Assembly (NCBI GenBank): GCA_030435675.1
Contig: CM059622.1
Span: 7,378,001-7,442,000, forward strand
Source of the DNA: Steinernema hermaphroditum
Taxonomy: Eukaryota; Nematoda; Chromadorea; Rhabditida; Steinernematidae
DNA length: 64,000 nt
Direction: 5' to 3'
Below are positions 12,701-24,302 of this stretch, piece by piece. The first letter of the stretch is position 1. Every line of letters starts with the position of its first letter. Both the position numbers and the translations under genes were made by a program. The notes under the pieces were generated by a model, which worked only from the letters and a program-made list of their open reading frames with translations, was not told where the DNA came from and ran no database searches.

Positions 12701-15700
12701 CTCGGATTCTGGGAGCCTTCGGGTCTTCTGGCCGGGGCGACTCTGCAAAAGAGCGGCGTGAGGCGGCGATCTTCACGCTCCGACGCGTCGCGAATCGCCG
12801 AACAGAGGCGAAGGACCGTTCCGCGGCGATCGGTAAAACAACGGCGGCGGCAACAAACACGTCGTCGACTCCTCTCCAGCCCGCCCGCCAGCCCCAAACA
12901 ACCTTAGATTACTCGCTGGCGCTCGCCACCACCGAAGAAAAGCGAGCGGCGACGACGAGCCCGAAGAGGACGCGGGCGGGAGGCGCCCCCAGCGATTCCT
13001 CGGGCGCCGCCCCCTCGGCGCCGCGGAGGGCCATCGCCTCTTCTCCGCCGCCGCCACCGTCGATTTGAATTTCGAAGCGCCGCCTGACCTTGAGCGGACG
13101 TCGGGTCATTTGTCGCCGCGCGGCCCAACAGTCGTCTCCGGAGGAGGAGGACCTGTTAGGTTGGCACTCAATCACGGCCGGATTCGAAAGAGCCGGCGGT
13201 GACCGTACCCGGGACAAAGGATTCGCGCGCGAAGCGATCGAGGGGGACAAGGAGGGACGGAGGACGGTTAGGGTGGCACTAAAAGAGCCCGATTCGGCGA
13301 TCGCCATGCAAATGACATATGGCTAATGAGAGGGCGCTGAGGGCGTTAATCCTGCGAATCGACTGCCGAGGAGTGACAGATAGGGAGCCGATTATGATGA
13401 GCAGGCGATGACCCTTGAGGGACGCGAGATGGGCCAGATTTTGCACAATTAAGCCGGGATCAGCCGGCCGGGGCCAATCGAGCGGACGCGGCTCCTCGCT
13501 TGACACCTCGTGGAGCGCAGTGAAACGTCGTCGGGATCGTCGCTAGCCTTTGAAGCGGCACGTGGCTGCGGGTGCGAACTTCACGCAAAAGGCGTCGGAC
13601 CGGAGGTGCAAGGGTGCTCCCGATCCTTTCAGAGTAGCACAAAGACGTTACAACTCTGATAAGCAGCCTGAAGATGAATTGTGGCCACTTGAACCACCCT
13701 GAAAATAGCACTGACGATATGAAGGGTACGGTAATGGCACTTTGAGTCTTTACAAGTCTTCGGACCTCTGAATTCTCTTCGAATCTTCTTGAACTCCCGA
13801 TCAACTCCTCCCTACTGCAGAAGCGCCATACTTGTCCGATGTATCCATCGAGTTCCGCTTTCTCCGATCAGATAAATTCAAATTCGGCGCTAATTCACCC
13901 CAATCAGCGAACCGATCTTTCCACATCGCCTCTCTCATTGAGGTCACACCGAAATTCGAATTTAATTGACCTTGTCACTCGCTTTATCGCGCCGCCCCGA
14001 TCGGAGCCTCGGCCCTGCACCCCTAATAGCCCCTGCAAACCCACACGCAGCGGCTGACCGGCGATTGACTTGCAACAGCTGTCACAACTGCGGAACAAAG
14101 CCGCCGCCGCGACCGAAACTTGTCGGCGCGACTTATCGCCTCCATCTCGCAACTCCTTCGCCGCCAGGTGTGCAATTAAGGCGAAGAAGGCTTCTGACGG
14201 CGACGGAGACCGTAAATTACACGCGTCTGCACTAAAAGTCGTAAAATTCAAATCCCAACTGGAACAAGAAGTCGAGAAGCGGTCGATTAGGACCGTTCCG
14301 AAATGTTTCGCTTATTTAATGATGGCCTCTAAGGGGTGGGGTACTGTAGGTTTCCGTTTCCGGCCCAGATCTCTTCTGTTCTCTTCTAAGCCCAGGTTAG
14401 TGAACTGGTTCCCCTAAGATCCTAAGATCACTATCACAGAGAAACCGGGTTTACTCTTTGGGTTCAAATTAAAAAAAAAAACACGCCTAAAACGACCCTA
14501 TTCCCACCTTTTTTCGATTTCTTGCAAGAGAAGCGCAGAGATAACTCACGCGAATGCAGAAAAAGGCTCCTTTCAGGGATTCCGCTCGGGACCGATCGGC
14601 CCTCGGCGACGGCAGAAGCGTGCCTGAATCCCATTGTAACATCGTCGGGTTACGGTATGCAAAAAAACGTTCGCTTCCGAAACATATGACAGATGGGAGG
14701 TCGTTAGGGCAATTCAGCCAGGGTGGTTTGGAGGCGGTGACCGGGGAGTGCACGCCTAGGAGCGGTTCGGGCCAAGACAAAGACGGCAGGACCCTCCGCG
14801 AGAAATCAAATCGTCGTTTAACATGGAAAGACAAGGGATCGGCGCTGTTCGGGTGATTTATTTGCGAACAACGATCTTCGTTTGTGTTTCTTTCGTGTCG
14901 ACAAAAAATAACCCAAATTATGAGAGGCTAGGGGTGCGCGGCGCCGAGAAGCGATATATCTTAATCGAAACGGGTTCCGCCGCCCTGAATCAGGCACCGA
15001 AGACGACCTTGATGCGTGCAGGCCTTACGGCGACGGCTGTTTGAATTCCAAACAAACGGAGATGACTGTAGTTCGGAAACCGAAGACCGGTGGCCGGGAG
15101 ACAAGGTTGCGCTGGATCAGTCAGCCAGAGAGCAAATATGATTCGATTATGCAATGCAGGGTACGGTAGAAGGGACAGGTGGGGGACGCTCTAATGGGGA
15201 TTCTAATGGGTTCCAATCGGAAGAGTTTAGAGAGATTAATGGCACACTTCGGACCCTTTTTTGTTTCGTTTGGACGACTTCGCCCGGCGGATACCCAAAA
15301 TCGCGGCGGAAGAGGAGGTGATCGGTGCTTAGGGGGGGGGGGGGTCGAAGGGGATCGAAGGCGATGATTTGGCACTTGAATACATTGTTGCCAATTGCTT
15401 TGGGTTAGATAACGATAGTTGTTTGAAGCTCTTGAAGCTAGATCTCCCTTCCTCCCCGCAGGTTCAGGGGTGAGAAAGCCCCGGACAGATGAACCTATTT
15501 CCCTGTGCTCGGGCCATGTGGCGAAGACCTTAATCTCCTTGTGGAGGTCCGTAAAACGGAGGCAATTACGTAGGTACTTGTGGGACATCCGTTATCCGAT
15601 CTGCCCCCGAGTGCGCATAAATCGTCGACGATCTTATCGCCCCGATCTGTTTACGCGCCATTTTGTCGACGCGAACGGCACTAATTACCGGTCGACCGCA

Positions 15701-16330
15701 CTTTCGATCAGATCGCCGGCGACCCCGGAGCCCTGGCGGCGTCTGCCACTGGCGGCTGCCCGCAAAACTCTAATCGGAACCGTTCATCTCGCAGTGTGAA
15801 CGTCCAGGGGAAGACGATGGTAGCAGCGGTTGACGTACTATCTGAAGTGTCGAGGATGAAGCTCTTATGCGCCTTCTTGGAGAATGAGTTCACCGGGAAA
15901 GGGTTAGATCTCAGAGAGTGTGCAGTCCACTAAGAAAGGTGTGCTTCCCGTGGTCTTTTCCTGAGTTTCAACCACATGTTCAAAAACACATTATAGTTAT
16001 GGATTTTCTCGAAAAAAAAAACACAAATACAATTTCCGGGTTTTCTCGGCTGTTTTCCTTCTTGGCCCTGCCAGGAACGATCTGCCTAAGCCACCTTGAT
16101 GTCACCCCATGCAGCCACCAAAAAGACGCATCTCCGGCATGCACACCTGACAGTCTTCGGTCACTTCCCCTCCCCTGCTCTCCTCCACCTTGTCCTTCGT
16201 CCTCCGATCCGAAGGCGACAAAAACAATCGCCGAGTTCGGGCACACGACCCACTCACCGGATAAGCGAATAAGGCACGCACGCGTAATTGCGGCGTTTGC
16301 ACGCCCTGGAGCCTTCCAGAGGCTCATTTG
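12701..16330. other. non-coding block between pop-1 and ccb-2 (left part)
   Basis: About 3.6 kb without a recognisable gene. The first 700 bp (pop-1 promoter side) are extremely GC-rich and probably include pop-1 5' UTR. Farther right the DNA becomes more mixed, with an A-run near 14470, a 13-base G-run at 15332 and four TACNGTA motifs (13727, 14342, 14651, 15162). Open frames here are short, overlap on both strands and show no family resemblance. Confidence 0.5.
15332..15344 (+). repeat. mononucleotide G13 tract
   Basis: Thirteen consecutive G on the + strand, followed by GGGGATCG-rich sequence. Long G tracts form G-quadruplexes and are deletion-prone in nematodes lacking the DOG-1/FANCJ helicase (established for C. 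elegans). The exact length may be affected by sequencing error. Confidence 0.7.
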
Positions 16331-16339
16331 TCCCCTCAC

Positions 16340-16412
16340 GATGCACTCCCTCGTGCGTCACCATCTGCAGCTCTACTTGAACGCCTACAAACAGACCCAG
16401 AACGACATCCAG
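16340..16412 (+). other. possible short coding exon of unknown gene
   Basis: An ATG-started frame ends exactly at a good donor (ATCCAG|GTAAGCC) and contains LYLNAYKQTQNDIQ, preceded by an acceptor-like CATCTGCAG. It could be a 5' exon of ccb-2, an exon of the formin remnant farther right, or chance. I cannot assign it to a family. Confidence 0.3.
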
Positions 16413-17037
16413 GTAAGCCCTCCTAATCCCATTGTTGACGCGGGGTCAGAGGTCAAGCGCAGGTCAAGGCGCCTTCGTGGGTGGTCCGGCTGTGAGAGGC
16501 GTTTACGAGCCGAGGGCGTGGAGCGCCGGAGGGCGAATTTGAATAAATCATCGTTCGAGGAGCCAGATGGCCGAAGGCCGTTAGGGGAACAAAAAGTGAG
16601 AATTGGAATCGCTCGATTAGCCCGAGGACAAAGAGGTCGGGGAGGGCGCCCCTGGGGGACCTGTTGGAACGGCCAGGAGGGAGACCTTATCGCGCGGAGA
16701 TCGCATGTTGTCGCGCAGAAAGGGAAACGATTCGAATTTGAGATCGAAAGGGGGGAGGGAGGGTCTCTTGCAATGTTCCAAAGATATAAGTGCACACTCC
16801 GAGGTGCTGCTGTCCTTGGCGACTTTGCCGTAAGCTGAGGAAGAAGTATAGGAAGTCTTTTGACTCTTTTGAACAGCACCACACCGTGTAAACTGCTTGA
16901 CATTCCGCCACTCCTCCTGTAATCTCGAATGCTTCTCGTATGGAATTACTGAATTCCTAGAGGAACCTTATTCCTGAGCAGGGTTCTTATCCGGATTTCT
17001 TGGGGACAAGCTGGAGGCGGTAGTCATCGAATAAATA

Positions 17038-17096
17038 ACAGAATTCTACAGATCTACAGAATTCTACAGATCTCCCAACAGAATTCTACAGATCTC
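17038..17096 (+). repeat. short tandem repeat, ACAGAATTCTACAGATCT type
   Basis: Three slightly spaced copies of ACAGAATTCTACAGATCT, each carrying an EcoRI-like and a BglII-like palindrome. It lies in non-coding DNA left of the formin fragment. Confidence 0.8.
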
Positions 17097-17200
17097 CCCG
17101 TTTCGTATAGCCACACGCGAAGGCGATCGGAAGACGAGTGGAACGGGACCTTGCCAACGCCGATTTCTCTAATTCTCCTCCGAAGGACCTCTGGAGGTGC

Positions 17201-17240
17201 GTCGCCCCTTCGGGAGGCGCGTCGCCCCTTCGGGAGGCGC
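17201..17240 (+). repeat. exact 20-bp tandem duplication
   Basis: The unit GTCGCCCCTTCGGGAGGCGC occurs twice head to tail without a mismatch. Each unit contains an imperfect palindrome around CCCTTCGGG that could fold as a stem with a TTCG loop. Confidence 0.8.
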
Positions 17241-17738
17241 GCGGTGTTTGTTTGTTCGGAAATTTGATTTCAATTTCGTCTTATCTCCGCCGCTCAGCAC
17301 CCGCGAGGCGACGCCCTCAGACGCGAAGCCATAAATTCGGGGAGAGATGACTTATCGGCGAGGAGAATAGTGGGTCCAAGTAGGAGGAGAGGGCGCGGAG
17401 AAGACGTTGTGGCGCTTCGCCTGTCAGTGTCTTTACGAAAAAGATTCTGAGTGGCCACTCTGAGTTCGAAAGGTAGAAACCAACCCAAGAACCAACCGTT
17501 GTTTCGAATCAAATCAAAAATGAGAACACTAAAAAGAACACCTTCTTGGAGCACCACGATCAAAGCTGGGGTTTAGTACTGTTCGGACTTCTGAACTTCG
17601 TCAGAGAAAACACACGAGATGCAGTACTTCGAGTTGGACACCTTTCAAAGACAAGCGTGATCTTTCTTTCCAAAGAATATGATGCACTGCGCCGCTTTGG
17701 TCGCTTAGTTGCTGACTGTCACTGCTGGAACCTCCAAG

Positions 17739-17957
17739 AAGATGAAGTTTTCCGGAAATCTTCCCCCAGAGACGCTGGGCAACGCGGAGCAGTTCCTGCT
17801 GAGCCTCTCGGCGATCCCGAACCTCAGCGAACGCCTCCGGCTGTGGATGTTCACGCTGGACTACCACTCGATGGAGAAGGACATCTCGGAGCCCCTCATG
17901 GACCTCTCGGTGGCGATGAAGGAGATCGAGGAGTCGGCCACCTTCCGCACGGCCATC
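17739..17957 (+). pseudogene. orphan fragment of a FHOD-type formin FH2 domain
   Basis: About 72 codons match the middle of the FH2 domain of FHOD formins. Diagnostic runs are LGNAEQFLLSLSAIPNLSER, LRLWMFTLDYHSMEKDISEP and LMDLSVAMKEIEESATFR. FHOD formins polymerise actin, and nematode FHOD-1 acts in muscle. The fragment starts after an acceptor-like CCTCCAAG and keeps an open frame with strongly GC-ending codons. The similarity stops abruptly after ATFR-TAI with no GT donor, and the next FH2 residues (expected leucine-rich ATLLAVGNFLN type) are absent. No other FH2 exon was found nearby. It is therefore a partial copy, or an exon of a rearranged gene, lying between pop-1 and ccb-2. It could also be an assembly artefact. 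Confidence 0.7.
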
Positions 17958-18259
17958 ACTCCTTCGACGTCCCATCTCGTCCAATTCCACTCTCTTATGT
18001 CCCCTTGCCGTGTCCTCGATTCTTTCTTAATTAAAACGGCCTCGGACCACAGAATGACCGTTTCTGATAAGTATCGGGTCTCAATTTCCGATCCAGCACC
18101 TCTCGAGGAGGGGGTGGGTTCGATGAGAGACGAGTAGTCCCCGCGGACCTCATTCCCCAAATCCTTTTCGCTCTTTTATCTTTATCTGCTCGCGGCGCCA
18201 TCCCTTCCTCAGCGTCCAAATCCGGCCTCGAGGGCCTCGCCACTCTCCGAGGCGCCGCC

Positions 18260-20348
18260 ATGCGGAGCGCCGTCTCCCCGGTTCATCGCCACGGATTCCA
18301 GGAAGCGGCGCTCGGCGTGCACCAGCTCGGCGACTCCAAGCTCACCAACCAGCTCCGGATCCAACAGCTCCAGGAGGTCGCCGCTCGACAACTCCAGGAG
18401 GCGAAGGTCAGATCGATAACCTCTTTCCCACCCTCGGAATTCAGGCCAAACCTGTGCTCTTCGCCATCCGCGCCAGCGTCGCCTACGACGGCGCCCTCGA
18501 CGACGACGTCCCCGTCCCCGGAAGCGCGATCTCCTTCGACGTCGGTCACTTCCTCCACATCATCAGGGTAGGTCCTTCCCCGACGACGATCTGATCCTCT
18601 CCAGAAGTTCAACGAGAACTGGTGGATCGGCCGACTCGTCAAGGATGGCGCCGAGTTGGGCTTCGTCCCAAGTCCCTCCAAGCTCGAGCAACTCAAGGAG
18701 CACAAACGACGCAGATTACTGTATGTTTACTGTACTGTATTAAGGGGATGCATCCTCAAGATTGGATCTCTGAAGGTTTCCCTGATGTGACCTCAATTCT
18801 TCAGAAGCGCCAACAGCTGCTTCGCGACTCGCCTCGAAGACGAAGCGCCCTACGATGTCGTCCCCTCGATGCGCCCGATTATCTTCGTCGGTCCCGCCCT
18901 CAAGGGCTATACGGTACCCCTCAAATGTCTGTCTGCGCTACAGTATCCTTGCAGGTGACGGACATGATGCACAAGGCGATCTTCGACTTCCTGAAGGAGC
19001 GGTTCCGGGACCGAATCATCATCTCGCGGGTGGTGGTGGACCTCGACGTCGCCGGCAAGGCGTCGCCGAACAAGTTGCTCCTCTCGCGGAACTCGATCAA
19101 GAAGGGCGAACAGCGAGTCAGTAAGTCGCCCCCGAGTGTTTGTCCTCGCGCATTGTCCTCTGAAATCGATATCCACGCGGTCAATGGCCCCGATTGGGCA
19201 ATCGTCGAAGTGATAATCCGGCGTCCTCTTCTGCAAACTTTGCTCAAACAGGGGATCAAAGGTCAAAGGAATCCTTTGGGGTACAGGCATGTCCAGGGAC
19301 TGACTCTTCTCGGGAACGGTAGCCAGTAATGTGATGCGATAAATGTCATTACGGACTTCATTAAAGAAGGAAGAATATAAGTGATTCCTCGTGGAATAAG
19401 AAGACGGTGAATAACTGTGGGTTCTAAACTTAGATCCTGCATCGGAATGAAATCATCCAATCAGCGTATGACTTAAAGGTTTTTGTTTAAAATCTCCTTT
19501 CTCGATGTCAAATCGGCTCCTAATCTTCCCCCTCCCAGTCCCACAGCGTTGAAGGTCCTAGCATCCTCTACCTTCACGATTGGCTTTGTTTGGACACAGC
19601 GCGAAGAATCTCTTTCGCACAAAGCGTGCATCGAGCTGTTATCTGCCCTCGAGGCCGCTGACGTCACCGCCTAACGGTCATTCTTTGAGGTTGGCTCATG
19701 GAGGAGACGGAGCGCATCTACAAGATGTGTCGCCTCATGCAGCTCGTCGTCCTCGACTGCGACCAGGTGAACCACCCTGGACAGCTCCACAAGTCCAGCA
19801 TCGCCCCCATCATGGTCCACATCAAGGTCTCCAACCAGAAGGTACGTGAAATCGCGAGGGTTCAATCCTTTGAGAACCATCGAACGTGATGAACTCGTGA
19901 GTTCTCACCGAAGAACAAATGGAAAAAATGAAAACTCCGTATTATAAATAAAGGGAAGGCTGGGAAAGCACCCTAGATAACCCTAAAGGTCACCTTTCGT
20001 AATGCTTTTTGAACTCGTTCCGCACTCCCGAATTAAAGAACAAACGCCGTAGGACGTGCTTCCCTCGACGTTCAGATGCCTCGTCTCCCTCGGTCAGATC
20101 TAATTATTCCTCTTCTAATTAGCCCTGTTCCGAGAATCGCGCTTCAGGTGCTCCAAAGACTCATCAAGGAGAGGGGGAAAAAGAAGTCACGGGCCATGAA
20201 AGTGCAGATGCTGAACGCGGAGAAGCTGGGCCAGTGCCCCGACTCCCTCTTCGACCTCATAGTCGACGACAACCAGCTGGAGGACGCGTGTGAACACATC
20301 GCCGACTTCCTGGAGATCTACTGGCGCGCGACGCACCCCTCCTTCTAG
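18260..20348 (+). CDS. ccb-2: voltage-gated calcium channel beta subunit (ccb-2-like)
   Basis: Cytoplasmic beta subunit that binds the alpha-1 interaction domain and sets surface level and gating of voltage-gated calcium channels. Exons in phase: up to 18406, then 18445-18567, 18605-18720, 18805-18913, 18955-19120, 19690-19841 and 20148-20348. The SH3 half reads [20 protein letters not shown] and [20 protein letters not shown]. The guanylate-kinase-like half reads [56 protein letters not shown] and the family signature [20 protein letters not shown]. The guanylate kinase fold is catalytically dead in this family. The 5' end is uncertain: translation may start at ATG 18260 or in an upstream exon spliced at ATTCCAG (18294-18300). 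Choosing ccb-2 over ccb-1 rests on adjacency to pop-1, as remembered for C. elegans. AATAAA follows at 20404. Confidence 0.88.
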
Positions 20349-21219
20349 CCCCGCGGCGCTTATTCGCTTAAAAGTGCACAGACTTGTCGTTTATTCGTGT
20401 CGAAATAAAAGGAACTCTGATGCATACGTGGGTCCCCGACGAGAAGCGGATTAGCCAGGATTCCGAGTGGGTTCTCCCGAGCCATCCTCCGAGAAATGCA
20501 GCAAGCAATCTTCGAGATGCAGCAAGCAATCTTCGGGAAAGGGTCCTGGAATATTGATGGATGACGAACTGTTCTATGAAGGCTAAGCAAATCACAAACC
20601 ATTGCCCTCTTCAAATCATTGCCCTCTTCTGAAGATCAGAGGTCCCTAGGTTGCCGGAGATGGCACCTATCCAGAAGTACCTTTCGTCTTATCTCCTTTT
20701 CTCAATCTTTTCTGTTTTCGAAAATTTGTCTTTGTGCGTCTGCTGGTTGCACCTTTGCTACTTAAAAGTGCAAAAGAAGGCGTCAACACTCCAGCCCCCT
20801 CTAGCACGTTTCTCGGAAGCCCTGGAATATCTAATCAGATGTTAGTCACTCTTTCCAGCGCACATATTGAATTCTCAAACGCCCTTCCTCCACTAGAAGA
20901 AGAGAGCGAAGATTGCTTCGTGGTCTTTGTGGCGACCTCTCGAATCTCTTGTACACGACCTTTCCACAACACCAGGAATCACCGAGATTCACACGTCTCC
21001 CCTCCCTAATTCTCGGATTTCGCCCCCTCCCAGAGGACCTTCCGCGCCGCACGTTCTCCACGCTCCCCTAATCGGGCCGCCGGCTTCCTCCACGCACGCC
21101 GACGTCACTCCGAGACCTCGGGCCACGCTACGAACGGCGCCAATCAATGGGGCGCGCCGCCCCCTCCTCGAGCCTCGGGTCCTCCGCTCCTTCTGGCATT
21201 CTCCCGCGACGTCGTCGAG
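20349..21219. other. intergenic region ccb-2 / pghm-1 with tandem repeats
   Basis: Contains the ccb-2 poly(A) signal AATAAA at 20404-20409 and two small tandem duplications. ATGCAGCAAGCAATCTTCG occurs at 20496-20514 and 20517-20535, and ATTGCCCTCTTC occurs twice near 20600-20630. The right part becomes GC-rich and should hold the pghm-1 promoter. No gene seen. Confidence 0.5.
20496..20535 (+). repeat. 21-bp tandem duplication
   Basis: Two copies of ATGCAGCAAGCAATCTTCG spaced by two bases in the ccb-2 3' flank. Neighbouring sequence (about 20590-20630) holds a second, unrelated pair of direct repeats, suggesting local replication slippage. Confidence 0.8.
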
Positions 21220-22822
21220 ATGATCGTCGCCGCGTTTCTCGCGTTCCTCGCCTTCTCCGCCTCGGAGAAGGTCGAGTTCCGCATGCCGGGCGTCATGCCC
21301 TCCCAGGTACCGTACCCTCGCGTGCCTTCCACAGTCTCCTTCAGGATGAAGCCTATCTCTGCACCTCCGTTCCTCTCGACCCCTCCGGCGACTTCTCCCT
21401 TGGTGGGCCCCCCCCCTACCTCCCCTGACTCGGCTCCTTTCAGTCGGCTTCGACCCCATCGCCAACGGCCACACCGCCCACCACATGCTCCTCTTCGGCT
21501 GCGCCGAGCCCGGCTCCGAGCAACCCGTCTGGTACTTACCGTACCTGCGTGCACTGACTGGTGGGTGTGTTTAGGGACTGTGGAGAGATGACCCAGACGG
21601 AGGCGGACTACCTGAAGGCCTCGGTCTGCGGCGAAAAGCCGAACATCCTCTACGCGTGGGCGAAGGACGCCCCGAAACTGGAGCTGCCGAAGGGTGAGTG
21701 GTGCCTCCCAGGGCTGCACTGAGTCTCGACGCTTTCAGGAGTCGGATTCAAACTCGCCGGCGACACAAACATCCGCCACCTTGTCCTCCAGGTGCACTAC
21801 ATGCACAAGCTGGACGCGCCCGACTTCAGTGGCGTCCGCCTCGAGACGAGCGAGGCGCCCGTCGAGAAGACCGCCGCCACGCTCCTCATGGTCACCGGAG
21901 GCGAAATCGCCCCCAACTCCAAAGGTGCGCAGTGCTAGGACCCATCGGAACTCAAGAAGTGTATTGCAGAGAGTTTCGAGACGGCCTGCGTCGTCGACGA
22001 GGACGTCAAGATCCACCCCTTCGCCTTCCGTGTCCACGCGCACTCCCGCGGCGTCTCCGTCGGTGAGTTCGAATGGGGATTAAGGTAGAGATAGGCGAGG
22101 CAAAAGGGGCCCTGGTTGCTAGGAACTTCAAAATGACATGTAGAGGAAGAGATGGGGAAGAGATTTATGCGAAGTCATGGAATCGCGGCATCGTAACGGA
22201 ATTATCCATGACACGAGGGGATTACGGTAGCGTCGTCCTACGCCCCCGAGTCGGACTACAGCAAAAAAAAAGAGAATCTCGCACGGTCCTAAAGGAGCAG
22301 ACTTCCAATGTCTCACAGACGTCTTCGTAGAAAGAGTCTACCGACGAGTCTAGACATGTTAGAAAGCTCTTTCCAGGCGGCTGGCTCGTCCGGGAAAGTC
22401 CCGACGGCGAGGACCACTGGCAACTGATCGGAACCCGTGACCCCCAGCTCCCCCAGATGTTTGTGCCGGTGAACGACTCATCGATGGTGATCTCCCGTGG
22501 CGACATGCTCACCTCGCGCTGCCTGATGGACAACAAGGAGAACCGCGTCGTCAAGATTGGGCCCACTGGCGCCGACGAGATGTGCAACTTCTATCTGATG
22601 TACTGGGTGGAGGGCTCGAAGACGCTCCGCGACAACACCTGTTTCTCCCCTGGGGCTCCAAACTACTATTGGACTTCAGGTAAGTGTAGTCATGAAGACC
22701 GCAAGCTTCGGGCCTTTTTCGACCACAGTTACGGTATCATTCAGTGGCACTATTGGGCACTCTAAACACGGGTCTAGAACGTTCGAATTTCAGAGGCCGG
22801 TCTCAACCACGTTCCCCACTAG
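21220..22822 (+). CDS. pghm-1: peptidylglycine alpha-hydroxylating monooxygenase (PHM)
   Basis: Copper-, ascorbate- and oxygen-dependent enzyme that hydroxylates the C-terminal glycine of peptides, the first step of neuropeptide amidation in dense-core vesicles. Eight exons in phase (21220-21306, 21345-21402, 21444-21531, 21575-21693, 21739-21924, 21970-22062, 22377-22679, 22794-22822) give 320 aa, the size of a monofunctional PHM. A signal peptide (MIVAAFLAFLAFSAS) is followed by FRMPGVMPSQ. Copper ligands are visible: the HH pair in TAHHMLLFGCAE, His in HLVLQVHYMHK, the HxH pair in FRVHAHSRG, and the Met in DEMCNFYLMYW. NILYAWAKDAP and LPQMFVPVN are further family blocks. There is no lyase (PAL) domain, so a separate PAL gene is expected elsewhere. 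Introns are as short as 38 nt and several start GTACCGTAC. Confidence 0.95.
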
Positions 22823-22984
22823 AAGAATCTCCGCGACAAAGGAAGTTCGAAGGAAACGTGTATCATATGGTGACCATAAAGAGTTTACTACTAACGCTTA
22901 TATTAGTTCCTTATTAATCATATCGATATCGTGGTCTCAAAAAGTGGTTGAAAAGTCTTTACATCTGATCTGTTTGTGTACCTC

Positions 22985-24120
22985 TCACTCGGAACTTTCA
23001 CGCAGGGCGATGATCACCTGAAGAGCGTCTTCGACGTTTCCGTCAGTCAGCGCCAGTGCCTGCAGGTTCTGCTCGTCGTCCATGAAGCCGAAGTCGTGCA
23101 ACTGGGACAGTTGAGCGGCAAAGCGCTGCTCCGGCGCCTGCTGCGGGGGCTGAGGAGCCTGGCGCGCTGGAGCAGCAGGAGCTGCGCCTGGCGGAGCCGC
23201 CTGTGGGGCCATCGACTGGAAGATAGCGTTCTGAAAAAGAGGAATTAGCGAAAGCCTCAGGGACAAGTGGAACCTGCAGCATCTCCATCGTGATGTTCTG
23301 GCCACGAGCTTGAGATTGTTGGGCCGCGCGCGCACGATTTTGCGAAACTCCACTCGAGCTGCTGCTACTGCGACTGGAGCCTGGAGAAGAGAAGTCCATG
23401 AGGTCATCGAAATCGTCGTCCTCTTCCTGCATTGCACGGTACATATCTTGGTGCTGAGCGTGCTGCCGTCGATAGGTGAGAACGAAGGAGTAGACGATAT
23501 CAACGAAGATAGGATGTACTCTTTTCATGGCTTCCGGCTAAAAAGCGAACAGCAGTTGTGGGAGAGCCAGTCACAGTGATTACCGAAGCTAATGTACTCG
23601 CAATGAGCTGACGATCGCTGAGAGCCGCCAGAGTGTTGGGCTCACTCTTCAAAAGCGGAAATTCTTGAAGGAGTTTAGAGATGTAATCGTTTCTGCTCAG
23701 TTGCGAGGAGAGCTAAAGGAAATAGTTACACTCGGGACAGAAAATTCCTAGATCTTACATAAGGCTCCATCTTCTTGATGATCTTCTGACATGTTCGCAG
23801 TCGCTCAGCATTAAGCGCGCCGTACTCCTTCAGCTCTCCCTGGAGTGCACGCTTCTTGCGGACGATCTTTACAGAATGGTGCGGTTTGATACCCAGAATG
23901 TCCTTCAGCGCTCCGTTAACTTCGTAGAACTTGTTGTTGTAAGACACGCCTAAAGTAATATAACTACTAAATTGTCATCCGCCATGCAAATACCGTAATT
24001 AACTCGATCAGATTCTCTGGGGACGAAGTCGGAGATGACATTGGAGATCGGAGTGTCCAGAGAATACTCACGTTCTCCGTGTCCACGAAGCAGCTGTCCG
24101 GAGAGATGTACAAGAACCAT
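22985..24120 (-). CDS. UBL7: UBL7-like ubiquitin-like/UBA domain protein
   Basis: Shuttle-type protein with an N-terminal ubiquitin-like domain and a C-terminal UBA domain, resembling vertebrate UBL7. Five exons in phase: 24120-23994, 23949-23759, 23712-23584, 23537-23274 and 23230-22985 (318 aa). The UBL part begins MVLVHLSGQLLRGHGE and ends GALKDILGIKPHHSVKIVRK. The middle holds an acidic EEDDDFDDLMDFSS stretch and a Ser run. An Ala/Pro/Gln linker follows, and the UBA reads QLSQLHDFGFMDDEQNLQAL. It is the last gene of a close minus-strand group, 182 bp after CCDC124, with a TTTTCAG acceptor 8 nt before the ATG, as expected for SL2 trans-splicing. Ubiquilin is a weaker alternative, because no STI1 repeats are seen. 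Confidence 0.82.
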
Positions 24121-24302
24121 CTTGAAACCTGAAAACAGCAGATTCATTCGCAACCATCCACAATTCAAGAAGGTATATCGGTGAGCAGATACTCGGAAGC
24201 GCGAAAAACACCCGACAAGTTAATATAACTTTACATTTCTTACAACAATAGTGGCGAAACTCCATCATAGTCACCCCGAAGCAAGCTGCGAAACAAAACC
24301 AT

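Noticed and set aside
17186..17250. Possible selfish element from the GC-rich tandem repeat
   Set aside because: Only two short units with no terminal repeats, coding capacity or target-site duplication; simple duplication is enough.
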